A model generated the notes under the pieces. That model saw nothing but the letters and a program-made list of their open reading frames with translations. It was not told the DNA's origin and did no database searches. A stretch of 64,000 bases of DNA from Echinococcus granulosus (lineage: Eukaryota > Platyhelminthes > Cestoda > Cyclophyllidea > Taeniidae): NCBI RefSeq assembly GCF_000524195.1, contig NW_020170386.1:188114-252113 (forward strand). The letters run 5' to 3'. This document shows positions 38,301 through 47,127 of the stretch, in pieces; position 1 is the first letter of the stretch, and every line of letters starts with the position of its first letter. A program made the translations under genes and the position numbers.

Positions 38301-38449
38301 AATTTCACGGGTTACATAGGAACTACCAAAAACAGAATATAGCAGCGCGCGAAATACTCCATGGGTACAGATAACTTCAGTTGATAAAAATTCACCTTTG
38401 CGGCCTTAATGAAGTTGGCCTTCACACAGCAATGACTGACCGCATTCAT
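25927..38449 (-). CDS. DOK-type adaptor protein with PH and IRS-type PTB domains, six coding exons
   Basis: Cytoplasmic docking protein expected to bind phosphoinositides (PH) and NPxY-type phosphotyrosine tails (PTB) of activated receptors and to recruit SH2 proteins. Model: 38449-38396, 37291-36727, 36046-35887, 29418-28794, 27889-27406, 26345-25927; 2307 nt, 768 residues, all phases matching. PH covers about residues 5-146 with the conserved Trp at 138. PTB covers about 208-310, with WFPYLLIRRFG and DAGRRCSTGDGRFFF. The tail has Pro-rich SH3-type stretches (LPPPVP, LPPAPPPP), tyrosine sites EVYEP (201) and RLYDNVP (508), and a C-terminal Leu/Gln coiled-coil-like segment. PH followed by PTB is the arrangement of DOK and IRS families; the PTB wording is closer to DOK. 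The tail has no family-specific match I recognise. Confidence 0.82.
26346..27405. other. DOK-type adaptor intron 5
   Basis: About 1.1 kb, AT-rich; nothing identified. Confidence 0.65.
27406..27889 (-). CDS. DOK-type adaptor coding exon 5: Pro-rich tail
   Basis: 484 nt. The acceptor chosen is CTGTCTGCCCAG|ATC because it keeps the phase of the previous donor; an upstream CTCCTGCCAG would break the frame. The donor is CCAAA|GTAGGT (phase 1). The tail carries RLYDNVP, fitting a YxN/YxxP SH2 target, LPPAPPPP and VRYNGATV. A 187-codon open frame on the plus strand (27447-28010) is the antisense of this exon. Confidence 0.72.
27890..28793. other. DOK-type adaptor intron 4
   Basis: About 0.9 kb, GTAAGT donor; no supported internal feature. 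Confidence 0.65.
28794..29418 (-). CDS. DOK-type adaptor coding exon 4: second half of PTB domain and linker
   Basis: 625 nt from acceptor GATTGCAG|A to donor GCT|GTAAGT. It encodes FGAVGGVLRIDAGRRC and STGDGRFFFMC, the phosphotyrosine-binding arginines region, and the PTB C-terminal helix (VDAIVSQIRHLALEAK). A Gln-rich run (QEQAARQQMLQQHQ), LPPPVPLKG and Ser/Gly-rich sequence follow. Confidence 0.86.
29419..35886. other. DOK-type adaptor intron 3, 6.5 kb, splitting the PTB domain
   Basis: The largest intron of the gene. It holds GC/CpG-richer islands near 30000-30260, 31780-31930, 33640-33860 and 34930-35110, with frames of 60-130 codons on both strands but no recognisable domain. None is needed to complete the adaptor. 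Confidence 0.7.
35887..36046 (-). CDS. DOK-type adaptor coding exon 3: first half of PTB domain
   Basis: 160 nt, acceptor TTTTTGGTAG|AG and donor CGGCG|GTAGGC (phase 1 in, phase 2 out). It encodes CFLRLTDDRLELLD and VLHWFPYLLIRR, the first strands of an IRS/DOK-type PTB. It joins exactly to FGAVGGVLRIDAGRRC in the next exon, restoring the family's RRFG core across a 6.5 kb intron. The frame is only 52 codons long and lacks an ATG. Confidence 0.85.
36047..36726. other. DOK-type adaptor intron 2
   Basis: 680 bp, GTGAGT to GGTAG; nothing else seen. Confidence 0.7.
36727..37291 (-). CDS. DOK-type adaptor coding exon 2: PH domain body
   Basis: 565 nt from acceptor TTTCGCAG|GAT to donor GCAC|GTGAGT (exit phase 1). 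It encodes strands such as TFLCIKSRPLGFG and VGYFALKLVPAGIF and the C-terminal PH helix ETEATTWMSMIKANL with its conserved Trp, then a basic KRKKAAK and a linker with two tyrosines, RYDLDID and NEVYEP. A Ser/Thr-rich insertion lies between strands (around residues 58-85). Confidence 0.82.
37292..38395. other. DOK-type adaptor intron 1
   Basis: 1.1 kb between GTGAAT and TTTCGCAG; AT-rich, with no open frame of note. Confidence 0.55.
38396..38449 (-). CDS. DOK-type adaptor coding exon 1
   Basis: 18 codons from ATG 38449 to donor AAG|GTGAAT, phase 0. It ends FIKAAK, which reads straight into DHWVPCEVRL of the next exon, as a PH-domain first strand would. The frame stays open upstream of the ATG to a TAA about 60 nt before it, so a spliced upstream extension is possible. 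Confidence 0.55.
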
Positions 38450-39343
38450 CACGACAAGCTGACCAACACCCACCGCACCATAAAGTGTAATTTAAAAAAA
38501 GGTGCCGGCTTGCTGCCAAGGTCGAAACTTCCAAATGGGATAGCAAAACTAAATATTTATTGACAAAAATGTAGGGCGCCCAAAACTTAAAAACGCAAGA
38601 TCTATTGCATTGAATTGGCTGCATGACTCATAAATCCCATCATCAGCACATGCAGTGGACCGCCACTAATAAATTTCATGGGTACGAAAGTGTTTTATTC
38701 CGCCTTACTGTTTTAACAAATTATACTTGTTTATTATGGCTTAATAATGTGTAAAAATCACTATAAAAGCATTTTGGCATAATTTACGGTGTTTTTGTTA
38801 CTTATGCAAACCATTATTTGCTCTTCTGCTATTTTTCGCATAAATGCTTCTGATGATATAATCAAGCATTGGTGTGATTTACTGGGGCCTAATTTTCATC
38901 AAATATTTTTAGTACAGTTAAAGCTACAGCCTTCCAAACTCTTGTTTAACTGTACTTTCAACCGCTCGGACCCTTTAGATCCTGCGGATTACACCTGTAT
39001 TCTGTTATCTCCCTGGCCGTCTTTTGCGTAAACAATGGAGTGTACTCCATGCTCCTACAGACCATCACAACTTCAGCAAAGGGAATCAAGTCGCTGCAAA
39101 GCACTAAGTTGAGTGGACTTACTTATTCGAAGCTTTTTGGGATGGAATGTAAGTCTAGGCAAATGTCGGTCAGCCTATGACCATTCATTTGTGGCCGGAA
39201 CTTTAGCTTTGGAAGGTACTTATATCGCTGTATGAACAAATTCGGGTCGAGGTTGGCATGCGACTGCCCACGATTTGAATTTTAGCCCTTTTTTGTTTTG
39301 TCGAGCCATATCAACCCCCGGTTTTTTAAATTCGGCGCTGGAG
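38450..39343. promoter_or_regulatory. Divergent intergenic region between the DOK-type adaptor and MPDU1
   Basis: 894 bp separate the two start codons, which point away from each other. The region must hold the 5' ends of both genes and may be a shared bidirectional promoter. It is AT-rich with no obvious CpG patch, and I could not identify a core promoter element with confidence. Confidence 0.4.
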
Positions 39344-40221
39344 ATGGAGGGCGTGGTTGTTGGAGTGTTGTCGTTTCTGATGCCCGAAGACTGTGTTACC
39401 AAATACGTGAAGGATAATGATTTTTTAAACGGTACCTGTTATTCGTCCTTTTAACTTTGTAGTTGATTGCTTTAAAATGCTCGTTAGTAAGTGTTTGGGC
39501 TATGGAATTGTTGCGGGCGCAACACTAGGTACTTCTCTCTTTCTAACCTGAGTCTTTTCAGTAAAATTACCTCAAATTATAAAAGTTTTGAAAACAGGTA
39601 GTGCCAAGGGACTCAGCATACCGGCAGGACTTTTGGAACTCTTATGTTATACGGCAACAAGTTCTTATTCCTTTTATCGTAAATTCCCTTTCAGGTATAC
39701 TCCATTTCATATTTGATTATTTTAGTACTTATGGGGATGCAACATTCCTGCTGGTACAATCAGCAATAATTAGTTTTCTGACTATCTCTTGGGAAATATC
39801 GTATCTCTACGGGATAACTTTTCTCAGCAGTTACGTTTGCTTTGTTGCATACACTCTGTCGCCTGCGGTCGAACTCTCTTTGCTTACTTTAATGCAGGCG
39901 GCAAATACCCCGGTTATTCTATTTTCTCGAGTAACATATTCAGCAATGTTTCACCTAACGATGTATCTTTAGGGGCTACAAATTTACGCAAATTTTCGGA
40001 ATGGTAGCACTGGTCAACTCTCAGCGATCTCCGTTTGGCTGATGGCTGCTGGTTCGCTTGCTCGTATTTTCACGTCGATTCAAGAGACTGGTGATATGCT
40101 TGTCATTTTGAACTTCGTTGTTAGTTCTTTTGTCAACATCGTTCTCTCAGCTCAGATCATCTACTATTGGAACTGTCCTCTTCCAGAAAAAAAAATGGCA
40201 GAAAATAAGAAGACTATCTAG
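39344..40221 (+). CDS. MPDU1: Mannose-P-dolichol utilization defect 1 protein (PQ-loop family), five exons
   Basis: Multi-pass ER membrane protein needed for use of dolichol-phosphate-mannose and -glucose in N-glycan, GPI-anchor and O-mannose synthesis. Model: 39344-39431, 39463-39528, 39562-39694, 39726-39930, 39973-40221; 741 nt, 246 residues, about the length of animal MPDU1 (247 in human). Family hallmarks in order: LMPEDC near the start, LGYGIVAGATLVKLPQ with the first PQ motif, the SAKGLS motif, LSLLTLMQAANTPVILFSR as second PQ-loop region, then GQLSAISVWLMAAGSLARIF, TSIQETGD and YYWNCPLPEKK at the C-terminus. No stop or frameshift occurs once the four introns (31, 33, 31 and 42 bp, all GT-AG) are removed, so this is an intact gene. 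ATG 39344 is the only ATG in frame after an upstream stop. Confidence 0.95.
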
Positions 40222-40959
40222 GGTAACGGTTGTTTCTTCCCCTCTAACCAGTTCTTGTATTTTGTGGCTGAATTTTTTTGTGTACATTTCTTCAATCATG
40301 CTTCACTTCCTGCTATTCGGGCAAAAACCTGGATTAAGGGAGGTTTCTAGGTGCTTGTGCTTAATTAATGGGTTCCGATTATATTGTTTGCTAGTGGATC
40401 GTGCGCTTTCCTTTGTGTCCACGCCTTTGGTCCCCTACTTTCGGAACTTCATCTTAAACTCAAATTGATCTCACGTTTTCCTGAGTTTTTGGTGTTTGTC
40501 AAAGTGCTTCTTTGGTGTCTATGCACAGAGACAGTAAAATATGTGCAGCCACGGATGGGATGCCTTGTGTCGGCTCTAGTTAGCCATTTGCTGCACTTCC
40601 GGCACCTTGATTCGTGGTTCGTCTTGGTCCGCCTTTTCTCGAACGCCTTTGTTTGCTGTCGTAGGCAAGTGCCACAAATAATGGTTACTGTTATCGTTAG
40701 TCAGTACGGTGGGCATCGATGTGTCGATGGCCGTTCTGCTTTAGATCTTCGTTCACTCGTGGTTGGGTGTGCGAAAGCTGCCCTAAGCTGAAGAATGCCT
40801 TTTGGTTTAAATCAAATACCAATGCTTTTTTCACTTCGGTGGTCTATAAACAGTAGATGGGAAAAGTGTCGGAGACCTTTGCTTCCAGTGCTCCACTTCC
40901 CCACATTTATTTAAAAAGAAGGCGTCACTTCTAATGGGGACTGGGGGTATATGTATAGC

Positions 40960-40965
40960 AATAAA
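40960..40965 (+). terminator. Candidate polyadenylation signal for MPDU1
   Basis: AATAAA on the plus strand, about 740 bp after the MPDU1 stop codon. It is the first canonical hexamer I noticed downstream. If used, it gives a rather long 3' UTR, which would also account for the spurious open frames at 40384-40791. Confidence 0.3.
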
Positions 40966-41482
40966 AAGATTATTTGAATCTAGCATGGCAGGTGGGTCAT
41001 TTTCACTACCACCACATTGGTCCACGGACAAGGAATCTTTTCTCTGCTTTCAAATGCGCCTTCATCTCGGCTAGTTCCGCGATATCGCATTAAGTGTGCA
41101 TTTCTTCGGCTACTTAAGTGAACAACGGCAAGTCGTTCATCAATCATTAGGGCTGCCATTATCGGAGTCTAAGGATCTTGAGTAATGGCGGCCAATGCCC
41201 TGAGGGTGGACCAAGTACCAGAGCGGTACACATCATATTCAGCCTCTCCCTCGAATTCCTTCCTTTCAACTCCCTTCTTGGGTCGCATCTATGTGCGTGC
41301 GCGCGTGTGTTTGCCTCAAAAGTGCCTACAAATCTCGTAATTACTTATTCGCCATCCGCCGCCGTTGCTGATGGTATCTCCCTTTTGGCATTCTCAAGAC
41401 GCGTGTTTATTGCAATCGCAAGAAGGCATTGCGAATCCATTGGTGCTATCTCTCCCTTCTAATCGATTATGGTAATAGGACT

Positions 41483-41938
41483 ATGGCTTCCAAAGCAAAT
41501 AAAAGACGTTTATTACAAGTATCTGATTTGAGTAGAATTAGTAGCTATTCTCCTCTGAATGTATTTTTCAGCCATTTATTCAATTAAGTGTTATGGACAA
41601 GTGGAACTTCTGTATGCTTATTCTTGGGATTGGAGTGGAAACGCTCCCAAAAACCCGTGTCATTGTCTCAGTTTTATCTAAAGCATTACCATCCGTCGTG
41701 GATAAGGTTCTAATCCCTATAATTTAGTCAATTTGTCACCTATTAATTCAAATGTGAGTGGATTAGTCAGAATGGGATGAACATATTTTATTCACCTTGA
41801 ATTGCGAGTAGTAAGCATTTCCAGTTTTGTCTCATCTACAAAGTCCTGGAAAAGACTAAACATCAAGCAAAAGTACCCACCGCTAATGTGAATGAATCGA
41901 TGGCCAAAAACCTAACCTTGGTGCGTGTATTTTGGTAG
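41483..41938 (+). CDS. Candidate small three-exon gene
   Basis: Plus-strand chain 41483-41518, 41572-41706, 41825-41938: ATG, a 53 bp intron with GTATCT and TTTTTCAG, then 45 open codons (MDKWNFCMLILGIGVETLPK, TRVIVSVLSKALPSVVDK), a second intron with a weak GTTCTA donor and TTTCCAG acceptor, and a last exon ending TAG. About 94 residues, unlike any protein I know. The first intron resembles MPDU1's micro-introns; the second donor is poor, so this may be coincidence. Confidence 0.2.
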
Positions 41939-42720
41939 TGGGCTGGGCAGTGTTGTTTCATTCTCGTCAAACAACGTTCGCAGGAGCCTTGGATTTCGAT
42001 ATCAAAGGAAATATTTCTCAAATGAATACTTTCCGTTTTTTATTAATTTGAGGTTTTTTATCAGGGGGGAACCTGATTTGCACGTTGGGCAACTGGATGG
42101 GGGGAGAGGAGTGGCGAAACGCATTGTTGCCCCCAAACAAAAGGCGATCAAACAGGCGGAACACAGCTTCCAAATTGAGGATCACCACAGCTGCAAATGT
42201 TGCACTTTTCGTGTGCCGAACGTGCCTTCTTAAGTAATGCACCGATGCTTTTCTCTGTCTGCCTCGTATTCCTCCAGTAGTTTTTAAATCAAATCACCCT
42301 TCCTGGCAGCTAGCGATCTTTTTAAATTATTTTTTCCGCAAGCAACTTCTGTATTATTAAGAAAATTTCCCTCAATCTACACTTTTCAAACTTGTGTTTC
42401 AAATGTGAGTAGATCCATTCCAAAAACACGCTCATAAAAGTGCCAACCTAACTTATGAGTGGTAGAGCAGCAAAAGCACAATTGAGCATCCCCCATCAAT
42501 CAGTATCGACACGGTTACTTCAGTAGCTGGTGGTGGAATCTTTACCTCAATTGAACTCGAGGCGACTAAGAGAACGAAACCATGTACATAAACACATTCA
42601 TGGTGTCTTGCCTCCGAAGTTTATCATCACGCCAAAGACATTCCAGTAGGAATATCTTTAAAGAGTATATTTAGCCAAAAACAGGACTTTTATACAAGTC
42701 AAAGGGAATTTATAAATTAC

Positions 42721-42852
42721 CGAAGCAGATGATGGTGTTTTCTCCCGCCTGTGTACTCGCATCCAGATTCCTTAGTTGAAAAATGTTTGCATCTCGACCA
42801 GCATCTGGAAGTTGAACGCTTCCAACATTTTTTTGTAGGCGATTTTTCCAGG
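42721..42852 (-). CDS. Candidate orphan exon, phase 1-1
   Basis: 132 nt on the minus strand between AATATAG and TTCG|GTAATT with 43 whole codons, phase 1 at each end. It encodes WKNRLQKNVGSVQLPDAGR and NIFQLRNLDASTQAGENT, soluble and domain-like. No partner exon was found and no family recognised. Confidence 0.2.
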
Positions 42853-45351
42853 CTATATTTTTGGGCATTTGAAGCACTTTACGAAAGACATTTGTAGGCA
42901 AACAAATTTGTCCTAGTGTAGTTTTACACATAATCCTATTCGCGTGAAATTTGAAAGTTGGGTGGGAGGCCAACGGGGGAGACAAGCATGGTCCACACAA
43001 CAGCTAAGGACGTGGTAAACGTGGTCCCTGTTATTTTTAGACTTTAAATTCCATAAATTTAAATGTTAGAGTCCGCAATCCCTTCTCAAAGTGATTCAAG
43101 TATCCCGCCTTCTAAATTTATTCTTTTAAATCAGTGCAAATCCTGTGTCCACTTTCCTAGTGATAAGGACTTTGGCAGTGGTGAAATTTCGTTAGTATTT
43201 CTTGTTGTTAACCAAGTAATGTCGTCTTTTTTCACAAGTTTTATGAAAACACCCATTACTCACTGTTTAATCTGCAAGACATTAGGATGCATTAACAATA
43301 CCCGCCCAACAGACATGAACACAAAAGTACGACAACTTTGCATCACATTAGGACTGACGCATGGAAAAGAGAAATGGACGTTAACGTTAGGCATAAATGG
43401 CTTACGTAATTTACTGTTAAACTACAGAGGTGTTTGTGAAGAAGGACTGTACACATCCCTCTTATTTAGACGGGAGTAGATTCCCAAGTCGGGGCCTTTA
43501 AGTTACTGTTTTTTATTTGTGTTGGAATGAAATCTAAGGCATTTGATCTCTACCACTACTACAAAATATCATATACTGACATTTTGAAAATTATAGGACA
43601 ATAGCTTTTAAGTTTGAGTGCCCATTTATGAATGGAAAATTTTATAGAGGTATTTTTTATGCCAGAATGGGAGTTCATAGACTCGATGGAAATATTGAAT
43701 TAAATTTGCAGAGCTGGTTACAGACTGCCATCCACAGCCTTTATGAAAAAGGGATCGAAGAAGTGTCTTGTGGGAGAATGTTAAGGCAAATCATCAATTG
43801 TTTAACTGATTTCCTCATTATTATTTCAAATACCATCCTTAGGGAAATATAATGGACTAATCTCTAAGTCATTGTGTTCACTAATTAATCAAAGATGTAA
43901 GGTGCATTGAGCCAATTAATTTTAAAGAGTGAACGCAGAGGCTAAATGTACACTTTTATGGATAGATTAATAAGCCTCATAATTTCGGTGTTGGAGATAC
44001 TTCGTTAAATGTAGATTTGCACTACCTAATTGCTGTCAGCAGTGAATCAAAACTATGAACATAACGAAGTATCATTTCAGTAAATATCTCCAGGATCTAC
44101 AGGTTGTTATTGTCCATAATTTGAGGCACTTCTTTACGTTCCCTCTTCGAATAATCGTGCTTATAAACCAAAGTGCTTCCATCAAGGAATTATGTTCGTA
44201 GCTGGAATTATCCGTTTTGATGCACTTTGAGCATGACCACACAAAACGTGTAGTTTATTTATTCTTAACACCTTTTAAATGAGCTTCTTTAAATATAAAC
44301 ATCACGAACATGTTATTACCTCCGTCCCCAACATATTTATAATAAGAATTCATCTCTCCTTCATTGTATATCTTCCTTCGTCGTGAGAATAAGCGCATTT
44401 ATAGGGCTGTCAGTCGTTTCCAAAGTCCAACGCTACCTCGTTCCACTTCACATTCTCTTCACCTCATCCCTTATCTATACCACTTCTAGTGGCATTGAAA
44501 AGATGCCGCGATAAGATGTACGTGCAAGTTCCCACCAATTCAGCATGCATTTAGTTAACTGGCTATCAGAGCAATTAGCAATGCATTTAGGGGCTCCCAT
44601 AAACACTTTTTAATGTAGTAATGTTTAAGCATCTACATTTGTATATTGGCTTTACAATTTACTATGATTCTTTACCATCTTCTAAATCAACAGCTTGTTA
44701 AAATAATTTTCTTATTTTTACCCGTAAAGCGTCGACAAAGATGCACTTGGATTTTAAATTGACTGTACTTCAAGTCGCTACGAGCAATGCTAGGATTATT
44801 TGTTTACGCGATATTAGTTATCAAGGTACGTAATTCTCACCCACCACATGGGCAGACAGCGATGCTTTCTCAAGTGGGAGCAGATCGTGTGCTTGAATGA
44901 ACAACCTTCTGACAACTCGGACAATGTGTCCTCACCTATCACGATAAAATATGCAGTGGATGATGTTAATGGCGAGTCTCTGAGAGTCTCGATTTTTCGC
45001 AGCACAGAAGACAGAAAAACTACGGTGAAACAAATGTGCTCACCTAGCAAGTTTTCTTGCTCCTTATAAAGTACTACTAAATGTGTATGTGCTTTGCAGA
45101 GTGTACATAAATTTGTGTGACAGTGAAGATTATACAGTACACTATTCATTCAGTATATTTCCTGATGCTAGTCACCTATTGAATTGTGTATTCAAGTGGG
45201 AATCCTAAAATGGCATTTGTTAACCATCCCTATTTTAGCCCCTATTTAGTGGTCGGAACATTGCCATTTAAAAACCACTTATTCAATAATGTAATGAGGA
45301 ATTATTAATTCATCTTTATGTTTTTGTTTTGTCATCAACTCCAAGTGAAAA

Positions 45352-45636
45352 CTACTTCACTTCCCGATGAGAAGGTGCCCTTTTGAGACTAGATCTTTCA
45401 CTATACAGTTCTTTGTTTTTCAAAAAATTGTATGTAGTAATGGCAATTACAATAACCATAATTACGCACATCACAGAAACAGGAGCTGATGTACACATAT
45501 CCCCAACCGGTTGATACACGGGGCTGGGAGGTTGTAGCTGTTTGAGGGTTACGGGAATCATTCGTGTGCGACGTGAGCCGACATTCACGATGGAAAGACA
45601 AACTGTGGCGAGGTGGTGTTTCTGCAGAAACCCTGT
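45352..45636 (-). other. Open frame with a membrane segment, in frame directly after the Sox stop codon
   Basis: After the Sox TAG the same frame stays open for 94 codons to the stop at 45352. It encodes a strand-like stretch (TVCLSIVNVGSRR), a Pro-rich linker (QPPSPVYQPVGD), a hydrophobic helix (VSVMCVIMVIVIAITTYNFL) and a basic tail (KRAPSHREVK). It could be chance in a 3' UTR, a stop-codon readthrough extension, or a terminal exon of another membrane protein using the acceptor TTTCTGCAG at about 45622. No upstream partner exon was found. Confidence 0.3.
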
Positions 45637-47127
45637 CTATCCAATTTTGGAGGACGAAGAGGGATGAGAATCGTCACCTTCAGCCTTCAGTTGAGGCAGT
45701 CCGGCCATAGCAGTGAAGGCTGCGTAGATTGGATTAGCATGAGGACACGACCTCTCGTCAGTGAGTGGTGCGAAAGATCTAGCGCTAGTTTGCGCGACTA
45801 TGTGACGCTGTTGTTGTCGCTGATGGTGAAGCTTCTGCTCATTTCCAGAAGAAGTTGATGAAGGTGTTGAAAAGCTTGATAGTGCCTCGGGTTCCTGGCT
45901 GCCTCCTTGGTTACCCAATACACGATTGCTCTCTCGCAGGCCGATCATGCCACCAAATCCATTAAAGTATGCGGATAGGTAAGAGAGGGAGGAGGGATCC
46001 TTCGAATCGCTTAGCCTATGGTGCTGAAAGTCTGTCTCTTGTTCTAATTTTCGGGCCTCTTTTAGAGCCCTTGCCCACTGGATAGAGCCTGAGTCCCAGG
46101 TGTTTCCTTCAGCTGTTGGTAACGATTTTTCCTTCCACCAACCTTCCCAGTAATTAGAGGATGGTTCACTAGATCCGCAATAGGCTAGCCTAGAGGCCGC
46201 GTAATTCGCTGCAGCTACAGCTGCCATAACTGCTGTCTTTGAATCTAACTCTGGAGTCATTGTATCTGTTTTAGCATCCTGATCCGTGGTATTGGAGTAG
46301 GGAGGATAGTTGCTGATACGACCACTGACGTGTAATGACGACTTGGAAAAATCATACTGTCCATGAGATGTTTCAAAATCCTTATTATTTGATGTGTTTG
46401 AGCTGGGGTATCCGGGATTATTAATGTATCGGATATCTTCATAGGGTTGCCTACTTCGATTAAATTCAGAAAAATTTTCTTCATAGGGGCTTGGGTGGAA
46501 ATGATGATGCTGTTGCTGTTGTTGATGATGCTTTTGTTGCAGCTGTTGAGGCTGATTAAATGCATTGTAGGTATAAGGAGTATTGGTGTGAACGGGTCTA
46601 TATTCCGCAGCCGAGGGCACCGCTAAATGTCGCAGTCCGAAAAAGCCTCCTTCCATGGGTGCATTAAAGTTCCCGACGGTGGTACTCGAAAAGAGGCTGC
46701 TCACAGTGGCTGCAGCAGCCATCGCTGCCACAGCCTTCTTCTGCTTCTCCAGCGGGCGATGTCGCCTTCTAGGTCGATACTTGTAGTCAGGGTACTGGCT
46801 CATGTGATTTTCTCTTAGTCTCTTCGCCTCATCAACGAATGGTTTTTTCTCTGCCTCATTTAGTGCCTTCCACATCGTTCCCAGACGCTTACTGATCTCA
46901 GAGTTGTGCATTTTGGGGTTCTCTTGCGCCATGCGCCGTCTCTGACCCCGCGACCACACCATGAAGGCATTCATCGGCCGCTTCACACGCTCCTCCTTCT
47001 TCGTTGGATTGCTGCTCCTGGAGGGTACCTCAGAGGCACCAGAAGGTTGAGTTGACACGTTGCTGAAGCTTCCATTTTGTGTTGGATATGTGACCGTCTT
47101 TTCCAATTCAGACTTGGATGATGACAC
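45637..47127 (-). CDS. soxB: Sox coding exon 2: HMG box and C-terminal region
   Basis: 496 codons plus TAG at 45637. The HMG box sits near exon residue 48 onward, followed by a basic [12 protein letters not shown]. Then come an Ala run ([16 protein letters not shown]), [18 protein letters not shown], and a Ser/Thr-rich end. The frame opens at 47145, but the first six codons are intron, since TTCCACAG lies inside them. Confidence 0.92.
   Translation of the reverse strand: MSSSKSELEKTVTYPTQNGSFSNVSTQPSGASEVPSRSSNPTKKEERVKRPMNAFMVWSRGQRRRMAQENPKMHNSEISKRLGTMWKALNEAEKKPFVDEAKRLRENHMSQYPDYKYRPRRRHRPLEKQKKAVAAMAAAATVSSLFSSTTVGNFNAPMEGGFFGLRHLAVPSAAEYRPVHTNTPYTYNAFNQPQQLQQKHHQQQQQHHHFHPSPYEENFSEFNRSRQPYEDIRYINNPGYPSSNTSNNKDFETSHGQYDFSKSSLHVSGRISNYPPYSNTTDQDAKTDTMTPELDSKTAVMAAVAAANYAASRLAYCGSSEPSSNYWEGWWKEKSLPTAEGNTWDSGSIQWARALKEARKLEQETDFQHHRLSDSKDPSSLSYLSAYFNGFGGMIGLRESNRVLGNQGGSQEPEALSSFSTPSSTSSGNEQKLHHQRQQQRHIVAQTSARSFAPLTDERSCPHANPIYAAFTAMAGLPQLKAEGDDSHPSSSSKIG

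Larger units (their letters stand above)
40222..45351. other. Region between MPDU1 and Sox
   Basis: About 5.1 kb. It probably begins with the MPDU1 3' UTR. It holds the candidate pieces at 41483 and 42721, a GC-richer patch at 41170-41460 readable on both strands, and ATG frames at 43063-43479 (138 codons) and 43628-43852 with no recognisable domain. No gene is confirmed. Confidence 0.5.

Noticed and set aside
40480..40690. Minus-strand frame with CGTC and CRKC pairs, zinc-ribbon-like
   Set aside because: No phase-consistent partner exon or known ribbon family matched. The region is probably MPDU1 3' UTR, and the opposite strand is open as well.
39595..40791. MPDU1 region first seen as several overlapping frames, suggesting a broken pseudogene
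   Set aside because: Removing four GT-AG micro-introns yields one uninterrupted full-length protein, so it is a functional-looking gene.
41185..41330. ATG frames on both strands in the same codon register
   Set aside because: Both readings look protein-like because the patch is GC-richer. Nothing distinguishes the strands, and neither joins to a confirmed exon.
42072..42233. Plus-strand frame ending EDHHSCKC, resembling the last strand of a PDGF/VEGF growth factor
   Set aside because: The CxC ending is suggestive, but no upstream exon carries the family's GCC core or other cysteines, and another frame of the same segment is open too.
43063..43479. 138-codon ATG open frame on the plus strand
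   Set aside because: A true ATG frame, but no recognisable domain, odd composition and no neighbouring exon. Kept only as unassigned.
44814..45149. 111-codon minus-strand frame and overlapping plus-strand frame
   Set aside because: Several GGTGAG donor-like strings are present but no convincing acceptor or partner exon, and both strands are open.
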